A stretch of DNA of 64,000 nucleotides, from positions 1,798,001 to 1,862,000 of the forward strand of contig JAGKQI010000105.1 in the NCBI GenBank assembly GCA_018806915.1, written 5' to 3'. Shown piece by piece: positions 42,802 to 52,759 of the stretch (position 1 is its first letter; each line of letters starts with the position of its first letter). This DNA comes from Phytophthora colocasiae (lineage: Eukaryota > Oomycota > Peronosporomycetes > Peronosporales > Peronosporaceae). A model generated the notes under the pieces. The model had not been told where the DNA came from. It saw nothing but the letters and a program-made list of their open reading frames with translations, and made no database searches. Position numbers and translations under genes: made by a program.

Positions 42802-44382
42802 TACTCCCCGACCAAAACGTTGAACGTCCTCGTTCAACTCGGTAGGCTTCTTGCCCAGGCGACACTGGCCGACGTAGAGTTCACCGCAGTAAAGAGACAG
42901 TCGAAGTAATTGAACAACTCGAACCGCACAGATAGAGGATCAGGTAGGAAGTAGCGGAGTATCGGACAGGATAGATCAAAGCAGGGTGAATATTCCGCAC
43001 GGCCGGACCGAACAATTCACATTCAAGAGGTCCCCACAGTTAGAATCACTTCACACTTCAACTTTGAACTCGCAATTAGAAGGAGTAGTCGATGTCGCTC
43101 GAACAGGATAGAGTTCTTCCCTCGAAAAACAGGTAGTCACTTGGAGTAGTAGTAGTGGCCCAGAATCTTTGTCAAAGAGAATCATCTGGTATTGTCAGGA
43201 CGCGGCTTCCATAAGCCTCAGCGAGTCATCGAAGAGATCCCCTCTAACTATCCAGCAGTACGTTCGCACAGTTCTCGAAGTCACTTCACCAAGCAGTCTC
43301 ACAACACTCGGTCACTTATCCAGGTAGATGTTTCAAGCTCAAACCAGTCACTCATCACGAAGTAGTTAGAAGTAGCTCGGCCAGTCACTCATCACGAAGT
43401 AGATGTTCTACCAGCCACTCATCTCGAAGTCACATGAGCAAGAGGGTATCAAAAAGCCGCTTCTCTAAGTGGGCTCATCAGACACAACCTCTGCTCACTT
43501 CAACTTGAGTTCCACTCAGTAGTTCGACTTCATTCTCAGCGCCAGTGTTTCGCTTCAAGTCCTGGTAGCAGCAAGTAGCCAGGGCTCACTTCGAATCCAA
43601 GTCCAAGTAATTCGGTCAGTATTCTCGTCCAAAACGCATGGCTGCAAGTAGACCAGTCAGATCCTGGAGTCGACAAAGAGTAGGTAGTTCAGGCAGCAAG
43701 TACCCAGGCAACAAGTACTCCAGACAGCTAGTACTTCAGGCAACTGGTACTCCAGACAGCTAGTACTTCAGGCAACTAGTACTCCAGGCTACTAGTGCTT
43801 CCGTCACTTGTGGAGTCGAACGCCAGCAACTTTGGTCCGTGCTCATGTCAGAGTCGAAATATAGTAAGTAGTTCATTCCGCAAGTACTTCACTTCAGCCA
43901 GTGCTCACCTCGAAGTCAATCAGCATCAATTATTTCAGTCGCGGGTAGAGTTGATCGACGGTAAGTCGTTCAGCCAGCGGGTGGAGGAGGTTGATCACCA
44001 GCTGCTACTCCGCGCAGTGGCGAAGTCAATCACCAGCAGCTACTTAGCACCAGCTACTTCGCGCGGTGGCGGAGTCGATCAGACCAGCTACTTCGGTTAG
44101 TGGCGGAGTCGATCAAAATCAACTACTTCGGTCAGTGACTGAGTCGATCAGCAGCAGGTACTTCGGGTATGTGGTACTCCCCGAACACGACCAAACCATC
44201 ACTTCGAGAACTCCATGATAAAGTTGCAGACTCCCCGACCAAGACTTGAGTCACTCCAACTAACAGTCGAGATCGATCAACACGTCACCCCGCGACTTCA
44301 TCCACTTGACATCTCACTCAGCCTTACTGGTAGTCACTGTGGGCTCACTTCATGAGTCATCGACTATCTTGTCGAGTCCAGT
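42802..44382. repeat. Non-coding, repeat-rich part of the gag-only element
   Basis: I see no protein-like frame. Short repeats include CAGCTAGTACTTCAGGCAACT and GGTACTCCAGACAG-type units at 43690-43800 and ACTTCG.CGGTGGCGGAGTCG units at 43940-44160. Where an autonomous element would carry pol, only these repeats are present. Confidence 0.6.
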
Positions 44383-46468
44383 CTACTTCGCAGTCACAGC
44401 TGCAACCAGGATGACTAGTCCTCCTGGATCGAATACTCTAGTCTGCACTCTGTCCACTCCAGTTGTGCCCACTTCCCAACTAGTCACAATCATCTCAGTC
44501 CCTCTGGTAGTAGTTGGCTCACTCCGTCCGTCATGTGCGTCTGTCTGGGTTGCGTCCGGGAACTCTCCGTAAGTATTCGATGTAGCTGTTGACTCCCCAC
44601 CAGTCCCGTCGGTGGTAGTCCATTCAACTCTGTCTTTATATGGTATTTCTTCGGGTCGGTCAGAGGACACCGCGTCCTCAGTAATTTTCCCGTCTACTCC
44701 AGTCCCATTGGTAGTAGTTAATCCACTTAGTAGTTCCTGTTGCTCTTCTCCTAGAGCTTCGTTCGACTCTTCAAACTTGGCAGTCACACTCTCATACATG
44801 TAGTCACTCCTCTTTTGAGGCACGACGACCCGTTGGTCATCGCGCTCCCATCCGCTGCTAGGACAGTCCGTCGTCCTAAGGTCTCGATATGCAGGTTCGG
44901 TAGTAGTAATAGTAGTTGTTGTTGTTGTTTTCGCAGCACGGGTCTTGTCACAAAAGTTCCGTTGAGTTCTACGAATGAGGTGTTTCACGCCGTTTGATAC
45001 TGTCTCGGACCTCGTTCCTGGCTCCATCATCAGACCACTCGCGTAAGTGTTCATCCAGCACGCACTTACTTCTTCACACAGTTTTCGCTCTTCAGTTCCA
45101 GTCATGTTCACTCCAGTTATTGTCAGTTCTCTCTTCGTAAGTCGTCCATCTAATTCAGTCTCACTCACTCCAGTTTCCATCAGTCCACCTTTCACAAGAG
45201 CAGCTCCAGTCACTTCGACTCCGCCAAGATACACTTCAGGTAGTGAACTCCTCGAGGTACTTCCACAGACACATCCACTTTGAAACAGTAGATGAGTGAC
45301 TTCCATGTCGTCCACTTCATCTTCATCTAGTTGCTCATCAGCTACTTCTTCGAGTAAGTAGTCCAGTTCGCCATAAGTAGACGCTCCAGTAGCGACTTCA
45401 GTACTGTTCGACCTCCCACTTTTTTTGTTGAAGTTACTCGTCAGGACTACTTCGTCAGCTCTACCGGCTTCGGGTGTATCACAGGTCACTTCAGCTGAGT
45501 TACTCTTACGGGTTCCATCAGGAGTAGCTCGGACACCAGTCACTTCGGGTAGTTCTTCTCCAGGTGCATCAGGTACATGAACTCGCTCACTCGGCACAAA
45601 CACAGGACACTCCTTCAGGATTTGTCCAGGATTCTCGGAAACACTCACGCTCTCCTTGAACTCATCCAAAACGCTCTTCTCGACGGGGACTCTCTCGTCA
45701 GTGGGGATCACAGTCACTGTCACTTGCTCACTGGTGCAATTCTGTTCATTTCTCCCTAGATTCACCGCAGCTCCAAACTTCGACTTAGCCACTCGGTCGT
45801 TGAGAACTACTCTCGTTGGGCAGTCGACGGCAGCGTGGCCAGCGACTTCACACAGGAAACACGTTCGACTCAAGACTGGTAACTGCATCACACCTTCACT
45901 CGGAAACACTTGGTACAGGGACTGTGACAGGTGACTCGGTGGGAAGTCATCAACTCCAAGTACTCCAAGACCAGAGTGAACTGAGTAATCTTCAAGAACT
46001 TGGACTAGTTCGTAACTGGTTACTTGTTGCAACTCGAACTCAACTTGATGAACTGGACGAACTTGTCTGTTTCCGAAGTCAAACACGGGTGCACTAGAGG
46101 CAGAGTAGACTGTACAGTCTCTGGTAGGGATGGAATGGCTCTCGGGAAAGGCGCGACTGATCACTTCGAAACTGGTTCTTCAAGTAGTACTGTGGTAGGG
46201 TTTGGAGTGCTTGGGAGTACTCGAACTGGTATTGATGAGAATCCGACGGTTGAGATGAGATGACTTGCGGTAGCACTCCGTAAGATAGCATGGTCAGTCC
46301 ACTCAAATTGGACCCCTCACTCGTTGAACTCCCTGAGTCACTCTCGCGTGTAACTCGGAAATCACTCTCATCACTAGTTGTGAGTTGCATCTTGGTTTCT
46401 TCTGTCAGGACTATTTCTTCTAACACTCCCGCCCAGGTAATCAACTTCTTGTTACCGAACACACACAA
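44383..46468 (-). CDS. gag: Gag-like protein with one CCHC zinc knuckle
   Basis: The upstream frame (46468-46094, starting VFGNKKLITWAGVLEEIVL) passes by a one-base shift near 46150 into the 593-residue frame ending at 44383. The knuckle TCFLCEVAGHAAVDCPTR (CX2CX4HX4C) lies about 110 residues into the second frame. The rest is acidic and Thr/Ser/Glu-rich, with Thr runs and a hydrophobic end (GGLVILVAAVTAK). A classical gag capsid core is not obvious. Assignment rests on the knuckle and on position between LTRs. Confidence 0.7.
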
Positions 46469-46765
46469 CTGGTTGGTACTGCAAAGTAACTCGTCTACTT
46501 GAGTAGATCTTCACAGGTAGTTCACTTCGGACCACTTCCACACACAAGTAGACGCTTTCCGAATCGGAGTTGGTCCCGACCTCAAGTGTAGTCGCCGAGC
46601 ACCTCCCTAGTTGACCCTTGTCGAACTAGCAGCGACGCGACCCCCCACTTCTCGCAAGTGAAAGCAGCTCCTTCTCCGGATGCACTTATTCGTATGTGTA
46701 GTCTTCGTCAGTGAGCACCGTGCGACTCCTACTCCGGCGGACGAGTACCCTGCTTCTCCACCACT

Positions 46766-47266
46766 TGTCGCAACCCCCTTTCGGTGGTTCACTAAGGATC
46801 GGGTACCCGCGGGCTGTTTGAAGAGTACGGACCCGGACGGGGTGCACGAAGACTAGACTACTAGTAGAAGAGTAGACGAGAGTGTAAAATGCAAAAGTTC
46901 TTGTTCTGGCTTGTTGTTCAGCAGGTAAATTCGAGACTGACTAGATTCATGCGAGGTCATGACCAGCACTTGTAGGGGTGACACACCTCCAACTTGGATG
47001 ACTTAGAGACCGAGAGGCGACCTCCGTCCTCAGCGCGAAGAGCACGCAAGAGGTACTTGGAAGTAGTTCACGTTCTATGCCCGTCGTCCAAGAGGGAGTA
47101 CCTCCGGATAGAGTAGACATCGGACAGTACACTAGGCCCACCAGCTACTTCAGTGCCCAGACAACTCACAACTCCCAGCACCGTGGTGAACTCGAAGTCA
47201 ACAATGTCGACGGACAAGAAGCACACCCGAAGCTGGTTCACACGTAGAATTCCCGGGTACGGGACA
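46766..47266 (-). repeat. 5' LTR (501 bp) of the gag-only element
   Basis: Partner of 42301-42801, same length. Transcription of gag should start here, leftwards. Confidence 0.92.
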
Positions 47267-47912
47267 AGACGAATTAACGACATGGTCTCGGAACGTCTAT
47301 CAGGAGAAACAAAAGAGTACCTCTCTGTTGACAGTCTGAAAGGTGTTGCGGATCCAAACATGTTTGAGCCAGAGTTCTTGAACTATCTGAATTGTTCTGG
47401 TATTCCACTACACCGGATTGTGTTGAAAGTTGGAACTCCGATCATTAGGATTCGTAACCTGAACAGCGACGCAGGGTTGTGTAACGGAACACGACTTCGA
47501 GTCGTGTCACTGCGTGAGCGAAGCATTGAAGCTACGATTATGTCTGGGCCGTTCAAGGGAAAGAGCGTATTCATTCCGCGCATCATCTTCTACAATGGAG
47601 ATGACGACAAGGAATTCCCGTTCAAGCTTCGGCGAAAACAGTTTCCTGTGGTTCCGGCTTTTGCGATGACGATTAACAAGGCTCAAGGACAGTCTATTCA
47701 TCACGTGGGGATCTACCTCGAGCTTCCTGTGTTCGCGCATGGACAGCTGTATGTAGCGTTGTCGAGGGTGACTTCACGGAAGGCGATCAAGATAGCTGTG
47801 GACCCGGAATCTATCGACGAAGACGGGAACATACACACCAAGAACATTGTCTATCGGGAGATCTTCGATTTCTAAGTGCATCATTTCATATTCTAATGAA
47901 TAAAATCTCTTA

Positions 47913-48384
47913 GGGGCTGGTCGTGCTGGCTGGTGCTGGTTCTCGGTCTGGTGCTACGTGTAGGTTTAGGGACGACAGCGTATGTGATTGGCTCGTTTAC
48001 AATAGGGTTACGGTAAAATTTGGGAACTTGGGAACCAGGAAGTTGACCAAGTTCTCGAGTTTTAACCCCACTGTGCTCGAAGCCACCCAGGTTGCCGAAG
48101 CCCAGCATGCTAGAAAATGTGGAACAGTCCGACGCTGCATCATTCAGAACGGAGCTAGTGATGCTGGGCATGGCGGAGCTAGTGATGCTGGGCATGGCGG
48201 AGCTAGTGATGCTGGGCATGGCGGCGCTGGTGACGCTGGGCATGGCGGAGCAGCCGGAGCTGGGCTGAACGATTTAACTGATGTCGGGACGAGACCAGTG
48301 ACGAGAACTGGCTGGTCCCTGGTTCCCGACTTATTGAGGCCTAACCCTCGTCGAGAACCAGCACCAGCCAGCGCGACCAGCCCC
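47913..48384. mobile_element. PIF/Harbinger-like MITE (472 bp), TSD TTA
   Basis: The terminal inverted repeats are about 33 bp: GGGGCTGGTCGTGCTGGCTG... at the left and ...CAGCCAGCGCGACCAGCCCC at the right, with a mismatch or two. TTA flanks both sides (47910-47912, 48385-48387). The empty site is seen after Helitron copy 1 (AAATCTCTTACG). A 3-bp TTA target and G-rich ends fit PIF/Harbinger. No transposase is present. Confidence 0.88.
48160..48256. repeat. 24-bp minisatellite inside the MITE
   Basis: Four units of GGAGCTAGTGATGCTGGGCA plus TGGC. The last has substitutions (GGCGCTGGTGACGCTGGGCA). Stop-free in several frames, so the open frames here are not genes. Confidence 0.85.
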
Positions 48385-48464
48385 TTACGGTTTCTCTTTG
48401 TGGATTTCATGTAATATTTTCAACTATTAACCGTATCCAAACTACTGGGACCAACCATGCCCAC

Positions 48465-48495
48465 GCGCCCGCGTAGCGGGCGCTCAGAGCGCTAG
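48465..48495 (+). other. Helitron 3' terminus 2: hairpin plus CTAG
   Basis: The same GCGCCCGC-GTA-GCGGGCGC stem and CTAG as at 40795-40825, followed by T. Compared with copy 1, about 34 bp is additional just upstream (TATTTTCAACTATTAACCG...). Confidence 0.85.
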
Positions 48496-48657
48496 TGCCT
48501 TTGAATAGTCATATGTGCCAGTCCGAACGGACACAAGTGATATCTGTATTCATGACAAGCATTGGTCCTACGTGAATATGCCTGTCCGAACAAATATTCA
48601 ATTGGTATTCAAACAAACGAATATATGAATCAACTATCAATCCCTGGTTTGATAAAA

Positions 48658-49275
48658 TAGGGGGTTTCAAAATCGCAAAAATCGGATTTCAAAATACGGG
48701 CGTACAGTACTGTGGGACATGGGGTCAAATCAGTAGGTAGTGGTACAATCCGTGGCATTGCAAATCAAATGATCACCTAAAGACAGTGAGCAAGCAACGC
48801 ATTTTTACAGTTTAGGTTACACAATAATAGATTTAATTTATGAAGGTATTCAAATGAGAGAGATCTCGTCAACTTTGAAATTGATCTTTTCTGGATGACT
48901 TTAATTAATTCTCCCAGTATATAAAAATTGGTTAACAGCATAACCTTTCTACAGTGTTCAACGCACAATCGCCATCCAAAAGCTACAGTAGACGACGATG
49001 ACCCTGGAGACGCTCTGGCTTCGTCTTCATTATTCCCTGCGAGGAAGGAGGTCGCGCACGCGGCCTCCAAGTCCGCGCTGATTTTGGAGCATGTACCACT
49101 CGGGCTTAGTACGCCTTTCCAAATCCATCAGCGTCGACGCTGATGGATTTGGAAATCAGCCCAACACAGAAAAACGCTCAGAATCTGATGACTAGCAGGT
49201 CGGAACGCCAGGGGCTTCTCCGAGATTTGGCCGAGGTCAAATCAGTCGCCAAAAGCTCGATTTTGAAACCCCCTA
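48658..49275. mobile_element. MITE-like element with 16-bp TIRs and TA flanks
   Basis: TAGGGGGTTTCAAAATCG at 48658-48675 is matched exactly in reverse complement at 49258-49275. If the outermost TA on each side is the target duplication, the ends are GGGGGTTTCAAAATCG, which suits a Tc1/mariner-type MITE. Inside is a plus-strand open frame at 48928-49143 (ARKEVAHAASKSALILEHVP) of unknown origin, and a perfect palindrome. No transposase. Confidence 0.7.
49116..49155. repeat. Perfect 40-bp palindrome
   Basis: TTTCCAAATCCATCAGCG, then TCGA, then the exact complement back to GGAAA. There is no spacer, so the whole 40 bp can form a cruciform. Confidence 0.95.
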
Positions 49276-49445
49276 ATAAACGAGCTTCGCGTGTGCGCTG
49301 GTAGTAGCGCTTCTGCGCTGCTTTGATACGTTCCTTGCTAGCTTGCTATTGCTCAGGAGAGTACGCCATCGTTGTTAGTAACTTTATGTTTACCACGATC
49401 GATCAACAAATTCTTGGTAGTTCAAGACACAACGCTTCCATTAAA
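49276..49445. other. Short spacer downstream of the Crinkler gene
   Basis: No gene seen. It contains the presumed 3' untranslated region of the minus-strand gene that ends at 49446. Confidence 0.4.
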
Positions 49446-50327
49446 TTATTCATTTCCTCCTTCCTCTTCCTCTTCCTCTTCCTCTGTTTGTGCGCTGTGA
49501 GGGCTGTAGTTGTTGAGGTTGTCGCTGAGCTTCAGTAGCAGGAAGCAGCGAAGTGTGCTCGGTCTTCTTGATGCTGCTGAAGCAGCAAAAGCCAGGTCGG
49601 TCATTTCTTGTCGCTGGGCTTGTAACGGTGTCTCGTCCTTCGCTTCCTCGATCATGTTGTCAAGCTTCGATTTCCAATATTCCAAATATGACAGAATCGC
49701 CGTCGCCGCAATGTCAACACCAATCAACTGACACACGAAACGCGAGCGGCTACGAACTGTTAAACATCCTTTTTCGTCGGTTGGATTCTCTCCGTAGGCC
49801 AAAACAATGATCGTAATGACCACCAATATGACAGGTACGAAGCATTGAGTGTTGATGATCCACCGTCTGTATCCTGCTCTACACAAGAAATTAGCAACGA
49901 CATATTCCAACAATTAGGGGCTAGAATACGTACGCTTATATTTCAGCGCTCTGGAAGCAGTTCCGCCAATGTCAACGCGAACATGACCCGGAACCACCAC
50001 CAGCACGTGAACTTGGCCTTCACGCGGTTGAAAATTAGATCCAAAGTGCTCGCGATTATTGATCCACCGTGTGGGATCCATCTGCACGCAGCCTTGCGGG
50101 TGTCCACGTTCATTGAGCGTCACAGCTGCCGCGCCAGCCCCATCGAGCCACGCGCCGTTCGCCGTCTTCGCCAGGAAGAGTTGCAGTTCGTCAGCATCAC
50201 ACTGGATCTTATTCGGCTTCTCCGCCTTGATCGCCTTCTTCAACGCGGACACCGAAGCGTCTTCAGCGATGTCCACCTCGAACGCGCTGCCCGCCGCACC
50301 AATGACCACACAGAAAAGCTTCACCAT
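49446..50327 (-). CDS. Crinkler (CRN) family effector with an intron and a membrane segment
   Basis: The first exon (50327-49934) starts MVKLFCVVIGAAGSAFEVDI. It has LQLFLAK at residues 48-54 and HVLVVVP at 107-113, the two hallmarks of CRN N-terminal modules that deliver effectors into host cells. A 60-nt intron (49933-49874, GTACGT...AGCAG) restores frame with the second exon ending at 49446, about 273 residues in total. The C-terminal part has a hydrophobic stretch at about 142-158 (CFVPVILVVITIIVLAY), then a helical Glu/Lys region and a Glu-rich tail. It matches no CRN C-terminal domain that I know. The splice is inferred. Without it the protein stops 137 residues in. Confidence 0.8.
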
Positions 50328-50386
50328 CCTCGGATTCTGGAAGAAGAATCACTACCGTACTTAAACGGAAATGAAGAGATGATGAA

Positions 50387-50450
50387 GGCGTGTCACATCG
50401 TCATCCAACCAATGGAGACCCTTTCAGGCGTGTCACATCGTCATCCAACC
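50387..50450 (+). repeat. 24-bp direct repeat upstream of the Crinkler gene
   Basis: GGCGTGTCACATCGTCATCC-AACC occurs at 50387-50410 and 50427-50450, a 40-bp period, 60 bp upstream of the effector ATG. It could be a promoter element duplication or chance slippage. Confidence 0.75.
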
Positions 50451-50635
50451 TTTCCGGTGGTAAATGCTTCCTTAGCCAAACTGGTGGAGTCCACCGTGGA
50501 CCAGACATGATGGATGACACGCGCCACCATTCGAATGGCGCCCACTTCCTGCTTCGGGTGGGCCACGCCTCAGCAATCGCTTCAACAATGGACCTGTGAC
50601 GGACGGCATATACGCTAGTAGCGGAACGCTACGAA

Positions 50636-51781
50636 CTAACCAGCACAGCTGATGAGCTCTTCGCCGGCAGGATCGACCCAATGCGCTCGCCACAAGGACA
50701 CGAGGCTGGTCATGCAGTTGCGAGTGAGCTCCTTCTGCTGCTCCTCTTGCTCCTGGGGTGGGATTTCCAGCAATCTCTCCTCCACGTGCTCGATCGAGTA
50801 GCGCAGAAGCTCCATGAAGTTGTGGCCGTGGTCGTGCGCGTGGTCTGCGATCACTTGGATCGACGTCGTCTCCACGCCAAGTGTCTGTGCACGCGCCGCG
50901 ACGGCTTTCACGTACTCCACACGTAACGCTGTGGCATCTGCAAGTGCACGGGCGAGGTGGAGTTGCTTGGTGGGGCAACTTTTGTGAATGGCACGTAGAA
51001 TATCGAGGCGTGCGCTGGCAGTGCGGAAGTCCTCGAAGCGCAAGGCGTTCACCAGCGCATGCATTAATGTCGACGTGATGAGACTGTCTGCTGCTGCTGC
51101 AGGAGTTGCAGCTGTTGGAAGTGACGACGGCGCGTGCAGATTGAGTTGGTCCTTGAACAGCGCATTGGCCAGTCCTCTTTTGACGAACTCCTCGTTGGGT
51201 TCGTCCGTGCCTGCTCCTCAGTCGTCTTCGAAGGCGCTGAGTGCTTGCCGTGGGCGATTTCGTCGCTCTTCACTGCGAGCGCCTTGAAGATCGTGTCGGT
51301 GACGTCGTCACGGCTGGCCACACGCTGCGGTAGGCGCTTCTGCTGGCTGAAGAGCGTGAGCACTTCCTGCTGTCTCGGGGTACACATCCTCTGCATCCTG
51401 TCCAGTAGATGTTGAGGTCTGCATTCGGCTCGGGGCTTTGAAGCTCCGTTGACGTGAGCGACAGCTTGCGACGCATCGACATGGCCGCTGCCTTGGTCGC
51501 CGGCTGCATCTGTCCCTGTTTATTGAGTCCTTTCGGTACCATACGCTGTCGTCTGCTCTGAGTGTTGTCATTGCTTGCGGGACTTGTAGCTCTGCTGTTG
51601 GTCTGCTGCTGCGTCTGGTTCTTCTTGGCCTTCTCAATGTTTTGTGCAGTTTAGCAGCCGCCGCCGCAGTAGCAGAGCGTCTCGGACGTCGAGAACCTGC
51701 AGAAGAAGAAGCTGCAGAAGATGATGAAGAAGCACCACGTCGGTCCGTCACAAAAGCCATCGAGCGCTTGGGCGTCGCCAC
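50636..51781 (-). pseudogene. Conserved-looking gene of unknown function with three one-base shifts
   Basis: The ATG at 51781 gives MATPKRSMAFVTDRRGASSS, an Ala/Ser/Arg-rich start. After a shift near 51650 the protein-like frame reads NIEKAKKNQTQQQTN and KAAAMSMRRKLSLTS. After another near 51400 it reads MCTPRQQEVLTLFSQQKRLP and DDVTDTIFKALAVKSDEIAH. After a third near 51195 it reads NEEFVKRGLANALFKDQLNL and ends ELLRYSIEHVEERLLEIPPQ to a stop at 50636. In total this is about 380 residues, helical. I do not recognise the family. All breaks are single-base, so an assembly cause is possible. Confidence 0.55.
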
Positions 51782-51799
51782 AGGTGCTGGAGCCGTCCA

Positions 51800-52045
51800 A
51801 GCACAACCGAGACTTCAGCTGAGCAAACAACGCTGAAGGCTTCGACAGAGTCAGATCTTACGACGGTCGCTTCGGTCGGTATCTCGGTTGCAGCTGTAGT
51901 GGCCATTATCCTCGCAATTGGAACAATCTTGGTTGTGACCATCGCAATCTTCCGCCTTCGCGTCCGTAGTGACCAGCCGCCTCTAACCAAGTCTGAAGAG
52001 CACCAATTCGACCACAGTATCGTACTCACACCGTCAGACTGCTGA
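51800..52045 (+). CDS. 3' end of a single-pass membrane protein
   Basis: The frame STTETSAEQTTLKASTESDL leads into one transmembrane helix (VAAVVAIILAIGTILVVTIA), then a basic stop-transfer FRLRVRS and a short cytosolic tail ending at a TGA at 52043-52045. No ATG lies in this frame upstream. It either starts in another exon (CCACAG just before 51781 could be an acceptor) or is a fragment. It overlaps the 5' end of the opposite-strand gene only slightly. Confidence 0.5.
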   Translation, partial: STTETSAEQTTLKASTESDLTTVASVGISVAAVVAIILAIGTILVVTIAIFRLRVRSDQPPLTKSEEHQFDHSIVLTPSDC

Positions 52046-52320
52046 GGTTCTACTTAGATCACGAAACAACAAGGCAACTACACCATAGAACGGGAGTCTA
52101 AGTAGCCTGGAATGCATCTCATCTGTATCTTGCCTCGACAACATTTTGCAAACCAATCAATGCAAAAATATACAAAACCCCCAAACACTCAAGTTGAACC
52201 ATCACCAACGTCCTACACACCAAAGCCCGATAAGACTGTCGAGACGAGTGCTCGTCGTTCATCAATCCTCCCACCACTACATAACCCAATTTCCTCTGTT
52301 GGTTTATCCAAGGTTCTGCA

Positions 52321-52665
52321 ATGGGTCGCTTCCTTCGCTTCGTAGCTTTCGCTGTGGCCCTGACAAGTACGATCCCCTCGACCGATGCAGGGAACCTACG
52401 CGGCAGTGACAAAATTCCAACATACAACTGCGGAGCTCCGGCGTCGATCTACCAAGGTTCTGTCAAATTCTCAAGCACAAGCCCAGGCTCGACAGCGACG
52501 TACGCGTGCATGAAAGGCACCACCATGCGAGGCCCAGCCACAGTTCGGTGCACGAATCAAGGCGTTTGGTCACCGCAGACACCCGAATGCCGCGTCACGT
52601 ATTCGCTCTCGAATGATAACATGTACAGGAACCACGACACGGGGTACAAGCTTTACTCCGGCTAA
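52321..52665 (+). CDS. Small secreted Sushi (CCP) domain protein
   Basis: 114 residues. The signal peptide is MGRFLRFVAFAVALTST with likely cleavage near IPSTDA-GN. One Sushi/complement-control module follows: YNCGAPASIYQGSVKF, ATYACMKGTTMRGPATVRC, GVWSPQTPEC. It has the four cysteines and the Gly-x-Trp expected of the fold. A short tail ends the protein. Oomycetes encode many small secreted proteins that act at the host interface. Whether this one does is inference. It has its own start codon and no break. Confidence 0.82.
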   Translation: MGRFLRFVAFAVALTSTIPSTDAGNLRGSDKIPTYNCGAPASIYQGSVKFSSTSPGSTATYACMKGTTMRGPATVRCTNQGVWSPQTPECRVTYSLSNDNMYRNHDTGYKLYSG

Positions 52666-52759
52666 ACCAAGGTGATTGTCGCTTCCTTTTAACGGCACCC
52701 CAAATGAATCTTGTTCATATTATGTTAGCGTTCGATACATAGAGAGGTAGAGCCCTACC

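Larger units (their letters stand above)
42301..47266 (-). mobile_element. Non-autonomous gag-only LTR retrotransposon nested in Helitron copy 2
   Basis: Two 501-bp LTRs (42301-42801 and 46766-47266) read TGTCGC...GGGACA. They are flanked by the 4-bp direct repeat AGAC (42297-42300 and 47267-47270). Helitron copy 1 shows the empty site (GTGAGACGAATTAACG). Gag lies on the minus strand. On that strand the 5' LTR is followed, two bases on, by TGGTGGAGAAGCAGGGTA (PBS-like), and the 3' LTR is preceded by GGTCGGGGAG (polypurine-like). There is no protease, RT or integrase. Confidence 0.92.
41105..47875 (+). pseudogene. Helitron Pif1-type helicase, copy 2, split by an LTR element
   Basis: The left part (41105-42300) holds the helicase N-half: LADQMNQNQKDIFDQVIEAV, then FFVDGPGGTGTSFLLEQ (Walker A with Thr in place of the catalytic Lys). 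IWDEAPMMHQ (Walker B) and MVFSGDHRQILPVL (motif III) follow. The right part resumes at 47267 (RRINDMVSERLSGETKE) and ends at 47875 with the same C-terminus as copy 1. The LTR element 42301-47266 sits between, flanked by AGAC. Other breaks are a stop at 41584 and a one-base shift near 41955. Compared with copy 1 the protein is nearly identical where both exist. Confidence 0.88.

Noticed and set aside
44306..46502. Plus-strand open frames across the gag-only element
   Set aside because: They are shadows of the minus-strand gag frame. The zinc knuckle and the PBS/PPT layout support the minus strand.
47893..48414. Open frames with ASDAGHGG and AMPSITSS repeats
   Set aside because: Produced by the 24-bp minisatellite within a MITE.
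52391..52410. Possible RxLR-type motif in the Sushi protein (GNLRGSDK)
   Set aside because: It reads NLRG, not R-x-L-R, sits right at the signal-peptide cleavage site and lacks a downstream EER.
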